Origin: Candidatus Microgenomates bacterium
GTDB taxonomy: Bacteria; Patescibacteriota; Microgenomatia; UBA12405; UBA6130
NCBI GenBank assembly: GCA_015485895.1
Contig: WFSR01000012.1
Location: 1-64,000, forward strand
Reading direction: 5' to 3'
DNA length: 64,000 bases
The notes below the pieces were generated by a model. That model had not been told where the DNA came from. It saw only the letters and a list, made by a program, of their open reading frames with translations, and ran no database searches. Both the position numbers and the translations under genes were made by a program. Below are positions 48,808 to 57,823 of this stretch, in pieces. Position 1 is the stretch's first letter. The number at the start of each line of letters is the position of its first letter.

Positions 48808-49510
48808 TTACTATTGTTTTTTCAGTCATATTCCCGGCATTGTCTTCAGCGCGAATAATGAATTTATTATCACCACTAGCAAGCTCCATCTTGGTAGAAA
48901 AATGCCCTTCACTATCAACCAATACTAGATGATCGTTAATCGTAAGTTTGGCATTGGGTTCTGTTTTGCCTTGAATCTCAGCTGTCTCTTGATAGCTTAC
49001 ACTGGTAGCATTAGATGGTTTTTTAATTTCTAATTGCGGTGGCTGATTATCAAAAATAATTGTGTAAATTCCCGAGGTGTTACTTTTTTGTTGGTCTCTT
49101 TCGGCAATAGCCCAAAAACTATTCTTGCCCGGTTGCAAACCAATATGATCAAAGCAGAAAGACCCATGCTGGTCGCTCTTAGTAGTAGCCAATAATTTAG
49201 TGCCGCTATAAAGGGCAATAACACTGTTAGGATCAGCAAGACCATCCAGGGTTATAGTAGCACTATTAGTGGCCTCGGGAGAGTTAGTGAAACGAGGAGG
49301 AAGAGGGGCGATTATTTCTTTCGCAGGCGGAGTTTGTTTCTGCTGATCCCAAAAAGTAGCTAGCCGAATTAAAAACGGAATGCCGAAAAAGATAGAGAGG
49401 ACCAGAAGGATTAGCGTTAAAATCCCTAGTAAGATTGCTCGTCGCGTGAACTGCTCGTTGGAAGAATAACGAGGTGCCATTTGCTTACTGGTTGTCTTAA
49501 ATTTTCTCAT
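48791..49510 (-). CDS. Membrane-anchored protein with Ig-like repeats
   Basis: 239 aa. A cytoplasmic N-terminus (~25 residues) precedes one membrane helix (AILLGILTLILLVLSIFFGIPFL), a Pro-rich linker (KEIIAPLPPRF), and two beta-sandwich repeats of about 85 residues each. The repeats share 'TITLDGLADPNSVIALYSG...DQHGSFCFDHIGLQPGKNSF' and 'AEIQGKTEPNAKLTIND...DSEGHFSTKMELASGDNKF' (bacterial Ig/Big-like). Probable surface or adhesion role. The tRNA-Thr gene lies just upstream on the same strand. Confidence 0.75.
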   Translation of the reverse strand: MRKFKTTSKQMAPRYSSNEQFTRRAILLGILTLILLVLSIFFGIPFLIRLATFWDQQKQTPPAKEIIAPLPPRFTNSPEATNSATITLDGLADPNSVIALYSGTKLLATTKSDQHGSFCFDHIGLQPGKNSFWAIAERDQQKSNTSGIYTIIFDNQPPQLEIKKPSNATSVSYQETAEIQGKTEPNAKLTINDHLVLVDSEGHFSTKMELASGDNKFIIRAEDNAGNMTEKTIVITYHP

Positions 49511-49516
49511 TACTAA

Positions 49517-49590
49517 GAGCTGGTAGGAGGAGTTGAACCTCCAACCTTTCCCTTACGAAGGGACTGCTCTGCCATTGAGCTATACCAGCT
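49517..49590 (-). tRNA. tRNA-Thr (CGU)
   Basis: Acceptor AGCTGGT/ACCAGCT. The anticodon arm GTCCC/GGGA-type holds loop TTCGTAA with anticodon CGT, and the T arm is GGTTCAACTCC. No CCA is encoded. The base after the acceptor would be C, unusual for a discriminator, so the 3' end may be off by one. Confidence 0.93.
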
Positions 49591-49599
49591 AATCATAAG

Positions 49600-49670
49600 A
49601 GCGACCAGCGGGATTCGGACCCGCGTCTTCACCTTGGGAAGGTGATGTTGGGCCACTCAACTATGGTCGC
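49600..49670 (-). tRNA. tRNA-Gly (CCC)
   Basis: Acceptor GCGACCA/TGGTCGC. Anticodon stem TCACC/GGTGA with loop TTCCCAA, anticodon CCC. T arm GGTCCGAATCC. No CCA encoded. It is 9 bp from tRNA-Thr. Confidence 0.95.
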
Positions 49671-49707
49671 ATAGTCTATTTTAGCCTAGCGTTGTTTTGA
49701 TAGCAAA

Positions 49708-50307
49708 CTAATGGTGCGGGATTTTCAAAACTTGTCCCGGGTAAATGAGCCAAGGATTCTTAATTTGTGCCTTGTTAACTTTCCAGATACGCGGCCAAGC
49801 AAACATATCACCATAAGCACGTAAGGCTATCAAGCTTAAAGAGTCGCCTTTTTGAACGGTATAGTGTGCCTGCTGACTGGGGATAATTTGCCCTCTAGTC
49901 AGAGTAGCACTTTGTTTCGGTAACTTTATTTGCGGAATTAATAATTTCTGCCCACTATAGAGTAAATTGGGGTTGCTCAATTTGTTGGCTCTGGCGATAA
50001 CTACCCATTGATAACCTGAATGATAATAATTACTGGCTATTTTCCAGAGATAATCACCTGGTTTGACAACATAGTACTTCTGCTTTTGATTATTTTGTTC
50101 AGCTGTTTCTTTAGGCGTAGGTGTTACCTGTTGACCCTGATGACTTATTTTCCCTAAGGGGTGCTTTTGGTAATAATAGTAAAAATAACGCCCCCCAAGA
50201 ATACCAATTACCAAAACGACAAAGATGCCTAAAAAGAAACTAACCGTAGGCTCAGCGTGATGCAATTTTTTGAGAATATTTGTTTTGCCTTCTTTTTTTT
50301 GGGTCAC
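49708..50307 (-). CDS. Membrane-anchored protein with two LysM domains
   Basis: 199 aa. A basic N-terminus precedes a membrane helix (VSFFLGIFVVLVIGILGG, ~25-42). LysM 1 begins YYVVKPGDYLWKIASNYY (~78) and ends GQKLLIPQ. LysM 2 begins HYTVQKGDSLSLIALRAYG (~147) and ends PGQVLKIP. LysM binds N-acetylglucosamine-containing glycans, so the protein should hold peptidoglycan outside the membrane. No hydrolase domain is attached. The GTG start is supported by a strong Shine-Dalgarno (AAAGGAGGTGA) ~8 nt upstream. Confidence 0.87.
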   Translation of the reverse strand: MTQKKEGKTNILKKLHHAEPTVSFFLGIFVVLVIGILGGRYFYYYYQKHPLGKISHQGQQVTPTPKETAEQNNQKQKYYVVKPGDYLWKIASNYYHSGYQWVVIARANKLSNPNLLYSGQKLLIPQIKLPKQSATLTRGQIIPSQQAHYTVQKGDSLSLIALRAYGDMFAWPRIWKVNKAQIKNPWLIYPGQVLKIPHH

Positions 50308-50355
50308 TTTTATTCACCTCCTTTCTCTAAAGTGGGCAGGTAGTAAGAGTAAAAG

Positions 50356-50430
50356 CGGGGCCAACGGGACTCGAACCCGCAACCTTCCGCGTGACAGGCG
50401 GATGCTCTAACCAAATTGAGCTACAGCCCC
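50356..50430 (-). tRNA. tRNA-Asp (GUC)
   Basis: Acceptor GGGGCTG/TGGCCCC with G-U pairs. Anticodon stem TCCGC/GCGGA with loop CTGTCAC, anticodon GTC. T arm GGTTCGAGTCC. The discriminator is G, as expected for Asp. No CCA encoded. Confidence 0.95.
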
Positions 50431-50544
50431 TTACTATTAAGTAAGCCATATGTTATATGGCAATCAACTTATAAGTTATCATAACAAATAACCTCAGTTG
50501 AATCAATATAAAAAAGATTTTATATTAAAAGTATCCATAAAGAT

Positions 50545-52368
50545 ATGGCTAAAAAGATTTGGGAGAATCAGGAGGTAGCTGATTTATTACGGGCAGTGGC
50601 CGCTGCTTACGAAATAAAAGGAGCTAATCGGTTTCGGGTAGCAGCTTATCGGCAAGCTGCTACATCAATAGAACACTTAACGAGCGAGATACAAGATCTT
50701 TGGGAAAATAACCAAATAACGCAAATTCCAGGAGTAGGCGCGAGCATTGCCCGACATTTAAATGAGCTTATGAAAACTGGCAAATCTCAGCACTTTCAAA
50801 AAGTGTTGGCTGGCATTCCGCCTGCCGTCTTTGAATTATTAAAAATTACCGGAATTGGTCCTAAAACGGCTTTTCGTCTCTGCCAGGCCCTAAAAATATG
50901 GAGCAAAAAAGACGCTCTTCAAAGGGTGGCTAACGCCGCAAAGAGGGGTAAAATACGCCAGCTGTCTGGTTTTGGCGCCCAATCAGAAAACAAGATTTTA
51001 GAAGCTATTGCTAACAGTCGTTTAAAGAAAAAAGAGCGCCGGCGAATGCTTCTAGCGTTAGCTGATAATTTGGCCAAAGACGTTGAAAAGTATCTCCGCC
51101 AAAGCCCACTAGTCTTAGAAGTAAAAGTTCTAGGAAGTCTCCGCCGCCGATGCGCTACGGTGGGTGATCTAGATATGGCTGTCAAAACACGACACTATAA
51201 GCAAGCTTTAGAGTATTTTCTCAATTTTCCTAAGGTGAAAAAGATTTTAAATCAGGGTGAGAAAAAAACAAGCGTGGTGCTTTCTAATGGGGTGCAAATA
51301 GACGTTCGTTTTCAAGCTCCCGATACATGGGGCTCTATGCTTCAATATTTCACCGGGTCCAAGCAGCATAATATCCATTTACGAGAGATGGAACGTGAAA
51401 AGGGATTTAGCCTCTCCGAATACGGGATTCGTTCCCTTAAAACTAAAAAGTTAGTAAAAACAAGAACTGAAAGGATATTCTATAATTTTCTTGGCCTTGA
51501 CTATATCCCTCCTGAATTACGCGAAGATCAAGGAGAGATAGAAGCAGCTATTAATCATACTTTACCTAAATTAGTGAAGCGAGCTGACATTCGCGGTGAT
51601 CTTCATCTCCATTCTAACTTTCCTATTGAAACTAGTCATGATCTTGGTAAGGATAACTTTTCTACTATGATAAAAAAAGCGGCCAGCTTGGGATATGAAT
51701 ATTTGGGCTTTAGTGAGCATAATCCTTCTCAGAGAGGCCATACTCCTGATGATGTTTTTGCCCTTTTGAAGGAAAAAAGACACGAGATTGATCAAATTAA
51801 TAGGCAATTATCACAAAAATTGCACGTTATAGCTTTAAATAGCCTAGAAATAGATATAAAACCAAATGGGGAACTAGCTATTCCTGAAAAAGCCTTAGAA
51901 CTTTTAGATTATGCAATCATAGCCGTTCATTCGGAATTTACTCTTTCTTCGAAGAGAATGACCACTAGAATCCTGAGAGCTCTAAAATATCCTAAGGTGC
52001 GCATTTTGGCCCATCCGACGGGAAGGAAAATTTATCAGCGTGATGGCTATGATGTAGATTGGAACAAAATTTTTGCCTTTTGCCGAGAACATAATATTGC
52101 TCTGGAAATTAACTCATGGCCTGAGCGCCTAGATCTTCCCGACATTTTGGTAAGGGAAGCTGTTGAAGCAGATGTGCCTTTAGTAATTGATACTGACTCC
52201 CACGCTGTTGAGCACATGGACCTTATGGAATATGGCCTTGATGTCGCCCGCCGTGGATGGGCGGAGAAAAAAAATATTATCAACACATTACCATTAAGAA
52301 AACTAGAGAAGTTGTGGAATCTAAATAGGTGCGCCCGGAGGGATTCGAACCCCCGACCCTCTGCTTAA
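50545..52368 (+). CDS. polX: DNA polymerase X family protein with PHP domain
   Basis: 607 aa as read. The N-terminal 8-kDa-type domain and helix-hairpin-helix motifs (QIPGVGASIARHLNEL, ITGIGPKTAFRLCQAL) come first. The polymerase active site is GSLRRRCATVGDLDMAV with the DxD pair, and FTGSKQHNIHLREMERE the thumb. The C-terminal PHP domain has GDLHLHSNFP, GFSEHNPSQRGHT, AVHSEF, ILAHP and DTDSHAVEHM. PolX fills short gaps in repair and the PHP part supplies exonuclease activity. No stop occurs before the antisense tRNA-Lys, so the last 13 codons or so (from ~52330, ending RRDSNPRPSA) are complementary to the tRNA. Confidence 0.92.
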   Translation: MAKKIWENQEVADLLRAVAAAYEIKGANRFRVAAYRQAATSIEHLTSEIQDLWENNQITQIPGVGASIARHLNELMKTGKSQHFQKVLAGIPPAVFELLKITGIGPKTAFRLCQALKIWSKKDALQRVANAAKRGKIRQLSGFGAQSENKILEAIANSRLKKKERRRMLLALADNLAKDVEKYLRQSPLVLEVKVLGSLRRRCATVGDLDMAVKTRHYKQALEYFLNFPKVKKILNQGEKKTSVVLSNGVQIDVRFQAPDTWGSMLQYFTGSKQHNIHLREMEREKGFSLSEYGIRSLKTKKLVKTRTERIFYNFLGLDYIPPELREDQGEIEAAINHTLPKLVKRADIRGDLHLHSNFPIETSHDLGKDNFSTMIKKAASLGYEYLGFSEHNPSQRGHTPDDVFALLKEKRHEIDQINRQLSQKLHVIALNSLEIDIKPNGELAIPEKALELLDYAIIAVHSEFTLSSKRMTTRILRALKYPKVRILAHPTGRKIYQRDGYDVDWNKIFAFCREHNIALEINSWPERLDLPDILVREAVEADVPLVIDTDSHAVEHMDLMEYGLDVARRGWAEKKNIINTLPLRKLEKLWNLNRCARRDSNPRPSA

Positions 52369-52402
52369 AAGGCAGGTGCTCTGCCAGCTGAGCTACGGGC
52401 GC
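52330..52402 (-). tRNA. tRNA-Lys (UUU)
   Basis: Acceptor GCGCCCG/CGGGCGC, discriminator A. Anticodon stem CTGCC/GGCAG-type with loop CTTTTAA, anticodon TTT. T arm GGTTCGAATCC. No CCA encoded. Its 3' half is antisense to the last codons of polX. Confidence 0.96.
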
Positions 52403-52616
52403 AGCGACTTATTATATCACTCTAGATCCCGATTGTACCAGCAATCTACCATTCGCTGAAGACCCAGCCCTTCACTCAAAAGCGAGGTATAAATTAATCT
52501 TAGTCAAATAAGATTCTCTTTTAAGCCGATTTTTGATTGGGTAGGACTTGCGTAACAGGTCATTTTCTTCTCGTGATAAAATGTAGTAAGATAGAAAGGG
52601 AAAGGGGGTGATATAA
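52403..52616. other. Intergenic, promoter region of the small barrel gene
   Basis: 214 bp with no gene. A Shine-Dalgarno (GGGGGTGA) precedes the next ATG. TAAGAT near 52590 may be a -10 element. No known RNA family is recognised. Confidence 0.3.
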
Positions 52617-52874
52617 ATGAGCGATGTTTTAATTGGGAAAATCACCCATTATTTTGACAAGATTGGTGTTGCCGTAGTAGAAATAACAGATAATGCTCTA
52701 AAGGTTGGTGACAAGATAAAAATAAAAGGGCACAATCAAGAGTTTGAGCAAGAGGTTGTCTCGATGCAGGTTGAACATAAAAATATAAAGCAAGCGGCCA
52801 AGGGGGATATTGTTGGCTTGAAAATAAATCAACCAGCCAAAGAAGGCGATGAAATATTTAAGGTAGAAGAATGA
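52617..52874 (+). CDS. Small EF-Tu-domain-2-like beta-barrel protein
   Basis: 85 aa. IGKITHYFDKIGVAVVEIT, LKVGDKIKIKGH, EFEQEVVSMQVEH and AAKGDIVGLKI have the strand order of elongation-factor domain 2 ('vG.v.....G.VivG.v..G.....G'). The whole protein is only this barrel; such stand-alone copies occur in archaea and candidate-phyla bacteria and are also fused to U32 peptidases. Function is unknown; it may bind RNA or a ribosomal partner. A strong Shine-Dalgarno (AAAGGGGGTGA) precedes it. Overlaps holA by 4 bp. Confidence 0.75.
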   Translation: MSDVLIGKITHYFDKIGVAVVEITDNALKVGDKIKIKGHNQEFEQEVVSMQVEHKNIKQAAKGDIVGLKINQPAKEGDEIFKVEE

Positions 52875-53572
52875 TTTATTTAGTCCATGGCGAGAACATT
52901 GCTGATGTGGAACGGCAGGTAGTGGCATTACGTCAGAAGGTTAATCGACCAAGAGTAATAAGATATGACGGGCGCAAATTTAACCGAGATGTTTGGCAAA
53001 CTTTTTACCAGCAAACTAGTCTTTTCTTAGAAGCAAAACCTCTCCTTATAATCGGAAATTCTCAAGCAATTCATCTTGATACTTGGCAGCATTTCTTTCA
53101 CGATTTTACTCCAGGCGATATTGGCAATATTGATATCATTTTTGTCAGCTATCAGCAATTACGAAATATAAAAGTTTTGTCATATTTCCCTAGAGAAAAT
53201 GTTTTCCTTTGTCGGCCAGCAATAACTATCTTTAGCCTTTTGGAAAGTATTGGAAACCCCCCGACTAACCCTTTGCGTTTCCTAAGTCAACTATTTTTGA
53301 AAATGCCTCCTCAGCTAATTATCTACTGGCTAAAACGTTATTTCCACGAACTTTATTGGCTAAATTACGGTCAAACGCAAAAAGCAGGCTGGCAATTGAA
53401 TAAACAGCGGCAACACCTAAACAAATTAGGCTGGCGACGAGTTAGATTTTGGTATCGTTCTTTACTCTGGTTAGATTATCAGCAGAAAACTGGCCATTTG
53501 CCAGAAGGGTTAGAAATTGCTCTTGTTAATCTCTTTTTAAGAGATTATTATGAGAATAATGGGAAAGAATAA
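52871..53572 (+). CDS. holA: DNA polymerase III delta subunit-like protein
   Basis: 233 aa, shorter than HolA (~340). The start MIYLVHGENIADVERQVVAL resembles the HolA opening (yll.G.d.....). LEAKPLLIIGNSQAI matches the strand after the first helices, and the C-terminal WYRSLLWLDYQQKTGHLPEGLEIAL matches the delta-subunit end (LL..D...KtG). The delta subunit opens the sliding clamp. Moderate confidence because the AAA+ core is much eroded. Overlaps ppsA by 23 bp. Confidence 0.6.
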   Translation: MIYLVHGENIADVERQVVALRQKVNRPRVIRYDGRKFNRDVWQTFYQQTSLFLEAKPLLIIGNSQAIHLDTWQHFFHDFTPGDIGNIDIIFVSYQQLRNIKVLSYFPRENVFLCRPAITIFSLLESIGNPPTNPLRFLSQLFLKMPPQLIIYWLKRYFHELYWLNYGQTQKAGWQLNKQRQHLNKLGWRRVRFWYRSLLWLDYQQKTGHLPEGLEIALVNLFLRDYYENNGKE

Positions 53573-55817
53573 GTGGATTCTTTGGTTTCGGGATGTTGGC
53601 AAGGAAGATGTAAGGTTGGCGGGGGGTAAAGGAGCAAATTTAGGTGAGATGTATAATGCTGGCATTCCTGTCCCCCGGGGCTTTATTGTCAGTACCCAGG
53701 CATATTTTGACTTCCTACGGGAAAATAATCTGAAAAAACGTATCAAAGAAATTTTGAGCAGAATTAATATTGATAATCCCCAAGAATTAAGCAATGCCAG
53801 TCAAGCAATAAAGGAATTAATTTCAAAAGCGCCCATTGATCCACAGTTAGCACAAGGAATAATGAAAGCTTACAATAAATTAGGGGCATTAGGAGGGCTA
53901 AAGCAGCCTTACGTAGCTGTTCGCTCATCTGCCACAACGGAGGACCTTCCTAACGCATCCTTTGCTGGTCAACAAGAAACATATTTGAATGTCCATGGTG
54001 AGCATCAGGTGGTTAGCAAGGTACAAGCATGTTGGGCCTCTCTTTTTACTCCAAGAGCTATCTTTTACCGCCAAAAACAACACTTTGACCATTTCCGGTT
54101 GGGTATCGCCGTCCCGATCCAGAGAATGGTCCAATCAGATATTTCCGGGGTAATGTTTACTGTAAATCCAGTTACTAATGATAAAAGTACCCTGGTAATT
54201 GAAGCTATTTGGGGCTTGGGAGAATTAATTGTTCAAGGTGAAGTCACCCCCGACCACTATGAGGTTGATAAAACGACATTAGAGGTAAAGAAAATTGTAG
54301 TTAATAAGCAACGAGTGGAGTTAATTAGAAGAAATGGGAAGAATTATCGTCAGCAAATAACCGGAAAACAGCAAGAAAAGCAAAAGCTCAACCCCCTTCA
54401 AATTATTAAGCTAGCAAAATTAGGATTACATCTCCAAGAACATTATTATTTTCCTCAAGACAGTGAATGGGCTATCGAGAAGAATCATATTTATATTGTT
54501 CAAACTAGACCTATTACAACCTTAAACAAGGGGCAAAAAAAGAAAAGGGAAATTAGGAAAGCGAAGTTAGTTTTAACGGGCGAAAGTGCCTCACCGGGAC
54601 AAGGAGAGGGACCGGTGCGGATTATACGATCTCCTAAGGAAATAAGTAAAATAAAGAAAGGGGATGTTTTAGTAACCCCAATGACCACTCCAGATTTCGT
54701 TCCGGCGATGAAGAAAGCCGTGGCTATTGTTACTGACCAGGGTGGGCAGACTTCACATGCAGCTATTGTTTCCCGTGAGCTTTCTGTGCCTTGTGTAGTC
54801 GGCACTCGGCAAGCAACTAAAACCCTGAAGGATGGGGACATTATCTTGGTCGATGGGAGTAGAGGACTCGTATACCAGGGAGGTAAACCCATTCACCAAA
54901 GACAACAACGAAAGGCGATAGAGAATACTCAATTGAAAACAGCTACCAAACTTTATGTCAACTTGGCTGAACCAGAATTGGCGTCGGAGGTGGCTAAAAT
55001 GGATGTTGATGGAGTAGGATTATTACGGGCTGAGTTTATGATTGCTGGCATTGGCATCCATCCCCGAGAACTTTTGCAAGAGAAACGGCAAGAATTTTTT
55101 ATTCAAACTTTAGCTGGAGATTTAGAAAAATTCTGCAGAGCCTTTGCTCCACGTCCAGTTGTCTACCGAGCTACAGATTTTAAAACCAATGAGTACCGCC
55201 ATTTAAAAGGGGGAGAAAAGTTTGAACCAGAGGAGGAAAACCCCCTCTTGGGCTTTCGGGGAGCTATGCGCTATATTAATGATCCAGAAACATTCGCTTT
55301 AGAATTAGAAGCTATTAAAAGAGTACGGAGCAAATATAAGAATCTTTGGTTGATGATCCCTTTCGTTCGCAGTCCTTACGAATTACGGCAGATAAAACGC
55401 ATTCTGGCAAATGTAGGCCTGCCGCGATCATCTAGCTTTAAATTATGGATTATGGTTGAAATTCCAGCTACAGTTATTAAAATTAATGATTTTCTTAAGG
55501 AAGGCATTGACGGCGTTTCAATTGGCAGCAATGATTTGACTATGCTTCTCCTTGGTCTCGATCGCGACAATAGCCGCGTAGCTTGGGAATTTAATGATCG
55601 CGATAAATCTGTTCTTTGGGCAATTAAAAGAGTAATTAAAGCCACTACTGCTATGGGAGTAACCAGCTCTATTTGTGGGCAAGCGCCAAGTAATTATCCA
55701 AAATTAGTGAGAAAGTTGGTTAAGTGGGGTATTACCAGTATCTCTGTAAATCCCGACGTAATCGATAAATCTAGAGAAATTATCTTCCAGGCGGAAAAGG
55801 AACTTATTTCTTCTTAG
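53550..55817 (+). CDS. ppsA: Phosphoenolpyruvate synthase
   Basis: 755 aa. The ATP-binding domain starts WFRDVGKEDVRLAGGKGANLGEMYNAG (read in parts), with VRSSATTEDLPNASFAGQQETYLNV. The phosphohistidine domain is GGQTSHAAIVSRELSVPCVVG with His403. The PEP/pyruvate barrel includes DGVSIGSNDLTML and the catalytic SSICGQAPSNYP Cys. It makes PEP from pyruvate and ATP (AMP and phosphate released) for gluconeogenesis, or runs in reverse to make ATP. ATG 53559 is an alternative start. Converges on the phosphatase gene with a 14-bp overlap. Confidence 0.95.
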   Translation: MRIMGKNKWILWFRDVGKEDVRLAGGKGANLGEMYNAGIPVPRGFIVSTQAYFDFLRENNLKKRIKEILSRINIDNPQELSNASQAIKELISKAPIDPQLAQGIMKAYNKLGALGGLKQPYVAVRSSATTEDLPNASFAGQQETYLNVHGEHQVVSKVQACWASLFTPRAIFYRQKQHFDHFRLGIAVPIQRMVQSDISGVMFTVNPVTNDKSTLVIEAIWGLGELIVQGEVTPDHYEVDKTTLEVKKIVVNKQRVELIRRNGKNYRQQITGKQQEKQKLNPLQIIKLAKLGLHLQEHYYFPQDSEWAIEKNHIYIVQTRPITTLNKGQKKKREIRKAKLVLTGESASPGQGEGPVRIIRSPKEISKIKKGDVLVTPMTTPDFVPAMKKAVAIVTDQGGQTSHAAIVSRELSVPCVVGTRQATKTLKDGDIILVDGSRGLVYQGGKPIHQRQQRKAIENTQLKTATKLYVNLAEPELASEVAKMDVDGVGLLRAEFMIAGIGIHPRELLQEKRQEFFIQTLAGDLEKFCRAFAPRPVVYRATDFKTNEYRHLKGGEKFEPEEENPLLGFRGAMRYINDPETFALELEAIKRVRSKYKNLWLMIPFVRSPYELRQIKRILANVGLPRSSSFKLWIMVEIPATVIKINDFLKEGIDGVSIGSNDLTMLLLGLDRDNSRVAWEFNDRDKSVLWAIKRVIKATTAMGVTSSICGQAPSNYPKLVRKLVKWGITSISVNPDVIDKSREIIFQAEKELISS

Positions 55818-56478
55818 TCACGGGAATGGAATACACAGCGTAATCAGCATAACGGTTTTCTAAGGTTAACATCTTTGAAAGTGGTAGCTTTTCGTAAAAC
55901 TGACGGATTAGGCGCATAGTATTATTGGTACAACACACTAAAACATTCCTTTGCTTTTCTTTTAGGAAACGTTTAAGCCAATGGCAGAATGGCCAAACTC
56001 TTTGTTTTACCGTTTTAAGACTTTCTCCGCCGGGAGGAGGGAAGTCATAGGAACGACGATAAAGAACGGCTAGGTGGGGCTTTTGCTTCATTAATTTTCG
56101 TTTGCTGGTTCCTGTTAATTGTCCGTAATCCCTTTCAAGAAGGCGTTTTTCTTTAAGCAAAGGAGTTTGAGGATGGCTGTAGCAAAGAGGCGATGCCGTT
56201 TCTAAACAACGTTTTAGAGGGGAAATGATAAAAAGGTCAAAATGCTTATTTTTTAAGCGTTGCGCTAGGTGCAAAGCTTGTTGCTTTCCTTCGGGGGTAA
56301 GATTGCTATTACGGCGCCCGGAGAATATCCGGCGAATGTTATCATATGTTTGGGCATGGCGGCAGAGATAAAGATGTGAGTAACCAGGCTTTTCATTTTT
56401 AGGCAGAGGTTTTGCTTGCCCTGGATGCTCAAGTGACGCTAAAGCCGCCTTTTTTAAAACAGAAAAAGGAACAGTCAT
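55804..56478 (-). CDS. Histidine phosphatase superfamily protein, second His motif altered
   Basis: 224 aa. HLYLCRHAQTYDNIRRIFSG has the RHxxT catalytic loop (R40, H41), SPLKRCLETA the second Arg, and LLERDYGQLTG the E-x-x-x-G block. Where the family has a second catalytic His (VsHgg.i), this protein reads LVCCTNNTMRLI, so that His appears lost. Members act on sugar phosphates, phospholipids or proteins. Possibly a weak or non-classical phosphatase. It overlaps rsmI by 4 bp. Confidence 0.8.
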   Translation of the reverse strand: MTVPFSVLKKAALASLEHPGQAKPLPKNEKPGYSHLYLCRHAQTYDNIRRIFSGRRNSNLTPEGKQQALHLAQRLKNKHFDLFIISPLKRCLETASPLCYSHPQTPLLKEKRLLERDYGQLTGTSKRKLMKQKPHLAVLYRRSYDFPPPGGESLKTVKQRVWPFCHWLKRFLKEKQRNVLVCCTNNTMRLIRQFYEKLPLSKMLTLENRYADYAVYSIPVTKKK

Positions 56479-57170
56479 TTTAATCCCAAAACCACAGTAA
56501 ATTCACCGCGGGGTTTCTCTCTTTCAAATTGAGGCAAGAGGGTTTCTACATCACCTCGGTACACATGAGCAAATGGCTTAGTTAGTTCCTTAGCTATTGC
56601 TAATTTTAGTTTATTATTTTTTCGATTTAGAAAATATAAGGTAGATAAGAGACGTGAAGGAACCTCGAAAAAAATCACACTAGTTAGTCCTATCTCTTTG
56701 AGTGCCAGTAGAGTTTGCCAGAATTTTTCTCTCTGACGAGAATGGCGAGGAAAGTAACCTAAAAAAGCAAAACGTTGGGCGCTGAAGCCTGATGCCACCA
56801 GAGCTGTTAAGATGGCCGATGGGCCAGGTATAACTTCCATAGGAATTTGCTTAGCAATAATAGCTTGCACCAGCATTAAACCTGGATCAGCAATAAGAGG
56901 ATAACCAGCATCGCTGACCAAAGCGCAAGTTTTCCCCTCCTGAAGTAATTTGATAATTTTTGGTAATTGATGGAGGCGGTTATTTTCTCGGAAAGGGATA
57001 ATCAATTTTGTGCGAACATTCAGAAAGTGCAAGAGATGTTTGGATACTAACGGGGTCTCCGCTACTAAGCAATTAACTTTCGCCAGTGTTTCAACAGCAC
57101 GCTGGGTAAAATCGCCGCGGTTACCGATGGGCGTGGATACCACATAAAGTTTACCAAGCTTGGTTGCCAT
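56475..57170 (-). CDS. rsmI: 16S rRNA (cytidine-1402-2'-O)-methyltransferase RsmI
   Basis: 231 aa. LYVVSTPIGNRGDFTQRAVETL, CALVSDAGYPLIADPGLMLV, MEVIPGPSAILTALVASGF and FAFLGYFPRH are the tetrapyrrole-methylase-fold blocks of RsmI. It adds the 2'-O methyl to C1402, the same nucleotide that RsmH methylates on N4. The C-terminal extra domain of larger RsmI proteins is absent. One-base gap from lexA. Confidence 0.94.
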   Translation of the reverse strand: MATKLGKLYVVSTPIGNRGDFTQRAVETLAKVNCLVAETPLVSKHLLHFLNVRTKLIIPFRENNRLHQLPKIIKLLQEGKTCALVSDAGYPLIADPGLMLVQAIIAKQIPMEVIPGPSAILTALVASGFSAQRFAFLGYFPRHSRQREKFWQTLLALKEIGLTSVIFFEVPSRLLSTLYFLNRKNNKLKLAIAKELTKPFAHVYRGDVETLLPQFEREKPRGEFTVVLGLK

Positions 57171-57788
57171 TTAATTCAGATGACGGATGACGCCAATCAC
57201 CCTCCCCCTGATAATAACATTTGAAACAAATAACGGTTTCATTTTACCATTAGCTGGCTCAAGACGGATTTTGTCTTGCTCTTGATAAAATTTTTTTACT
57301 GTAGCAAATCCATTTTCCAATTCAGCGACTACAATATCTCCATTCTCAGCGCTTTCCCTTTTCTCGACAATAATGTAATCTTGATCTAAAATGCCTTCAT
57401 CTATCATCGACTCACCTTTTACCTGAAGAACGAATGAAGGTTTGTTTTTGGGCGCCATGCTGGCTGGTACTAGGAGAGTGGCATTAGGATCGGTATAGGG
57501 CTGAATAGGCAAACCAGCGGCGATGAACCCTAAAATTGGCAGCTCTATTTGTTGGCCGATGGTAGAAAAATTTTCAAGGAGCTCGATTCCTCGGGTGGCT
57601 CCCCGATAACGTCGAATAAAGCCCTTTTTCTCTAGGGCGCGAAGATGACCATAAATAGTAGAAGGGGCAGAAATATGAAGAGCAATTGCCATCTCACTTA
57701 ATGTAGGGGCATAACCGAACTTAACGATGTATTTTTCTAAGAAGTTGAGTAATTCTCGTTGCCGCCGGTAAAGAGTCGGGTGAGTCAT
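57171..57788 (-). CDS. lexA: SOS repressor LexA
   Basis: 205 aa. The N-terminal winged helix (RQRELLNFLEKYIVKFGYAPTLSEMA, read in parts) has the recognition helix SAPSTIYGHLRALEKKG. The cleavage site is Ala91-Gly92 (GFIAAGLPI), the catalytic Ser127 lies in KGESMIDEG, and Lys165 in GFATVKKF. RecA-stimulated self-cleavage relieves repression. No obvious LexA palindrome is present in its own promoter, so the operator remains unknown. Confidence 0.94.
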   Translation of the reverse strand: MTHPTLYRRQRELLNFLEKYIVKFGYAPTLSEMAIALHISAPSTIYGHLRALEKKGFIRRYRGATRGIELLENFSTIGQQIELPILGFIAAGLPIQPYTDPNATLLVPASMAPKNKPSFVLQVKGESMIDEGILDQDYIIVEKRESAENGDIVVAELENGFATVKKFYQEQDKIRLEPANGKMKPLFVSNVIIRGRVIGVIRHLN

Positions 57789-57794
57789 AATGAA

Positions 57795-57823
57795 ATTAAA
57801 ACACGAAAAAAACCCGAAGTCAA
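57795..57823 (-). promoter_or_regulatory. lexA promoter (leaderless type)
   Basis: On the minus strand TTGACT (57823-57818), 17 nt, TTTAAT (57800-57795), then 6 nt to the ATG at 57788. Confidence 0.65.
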
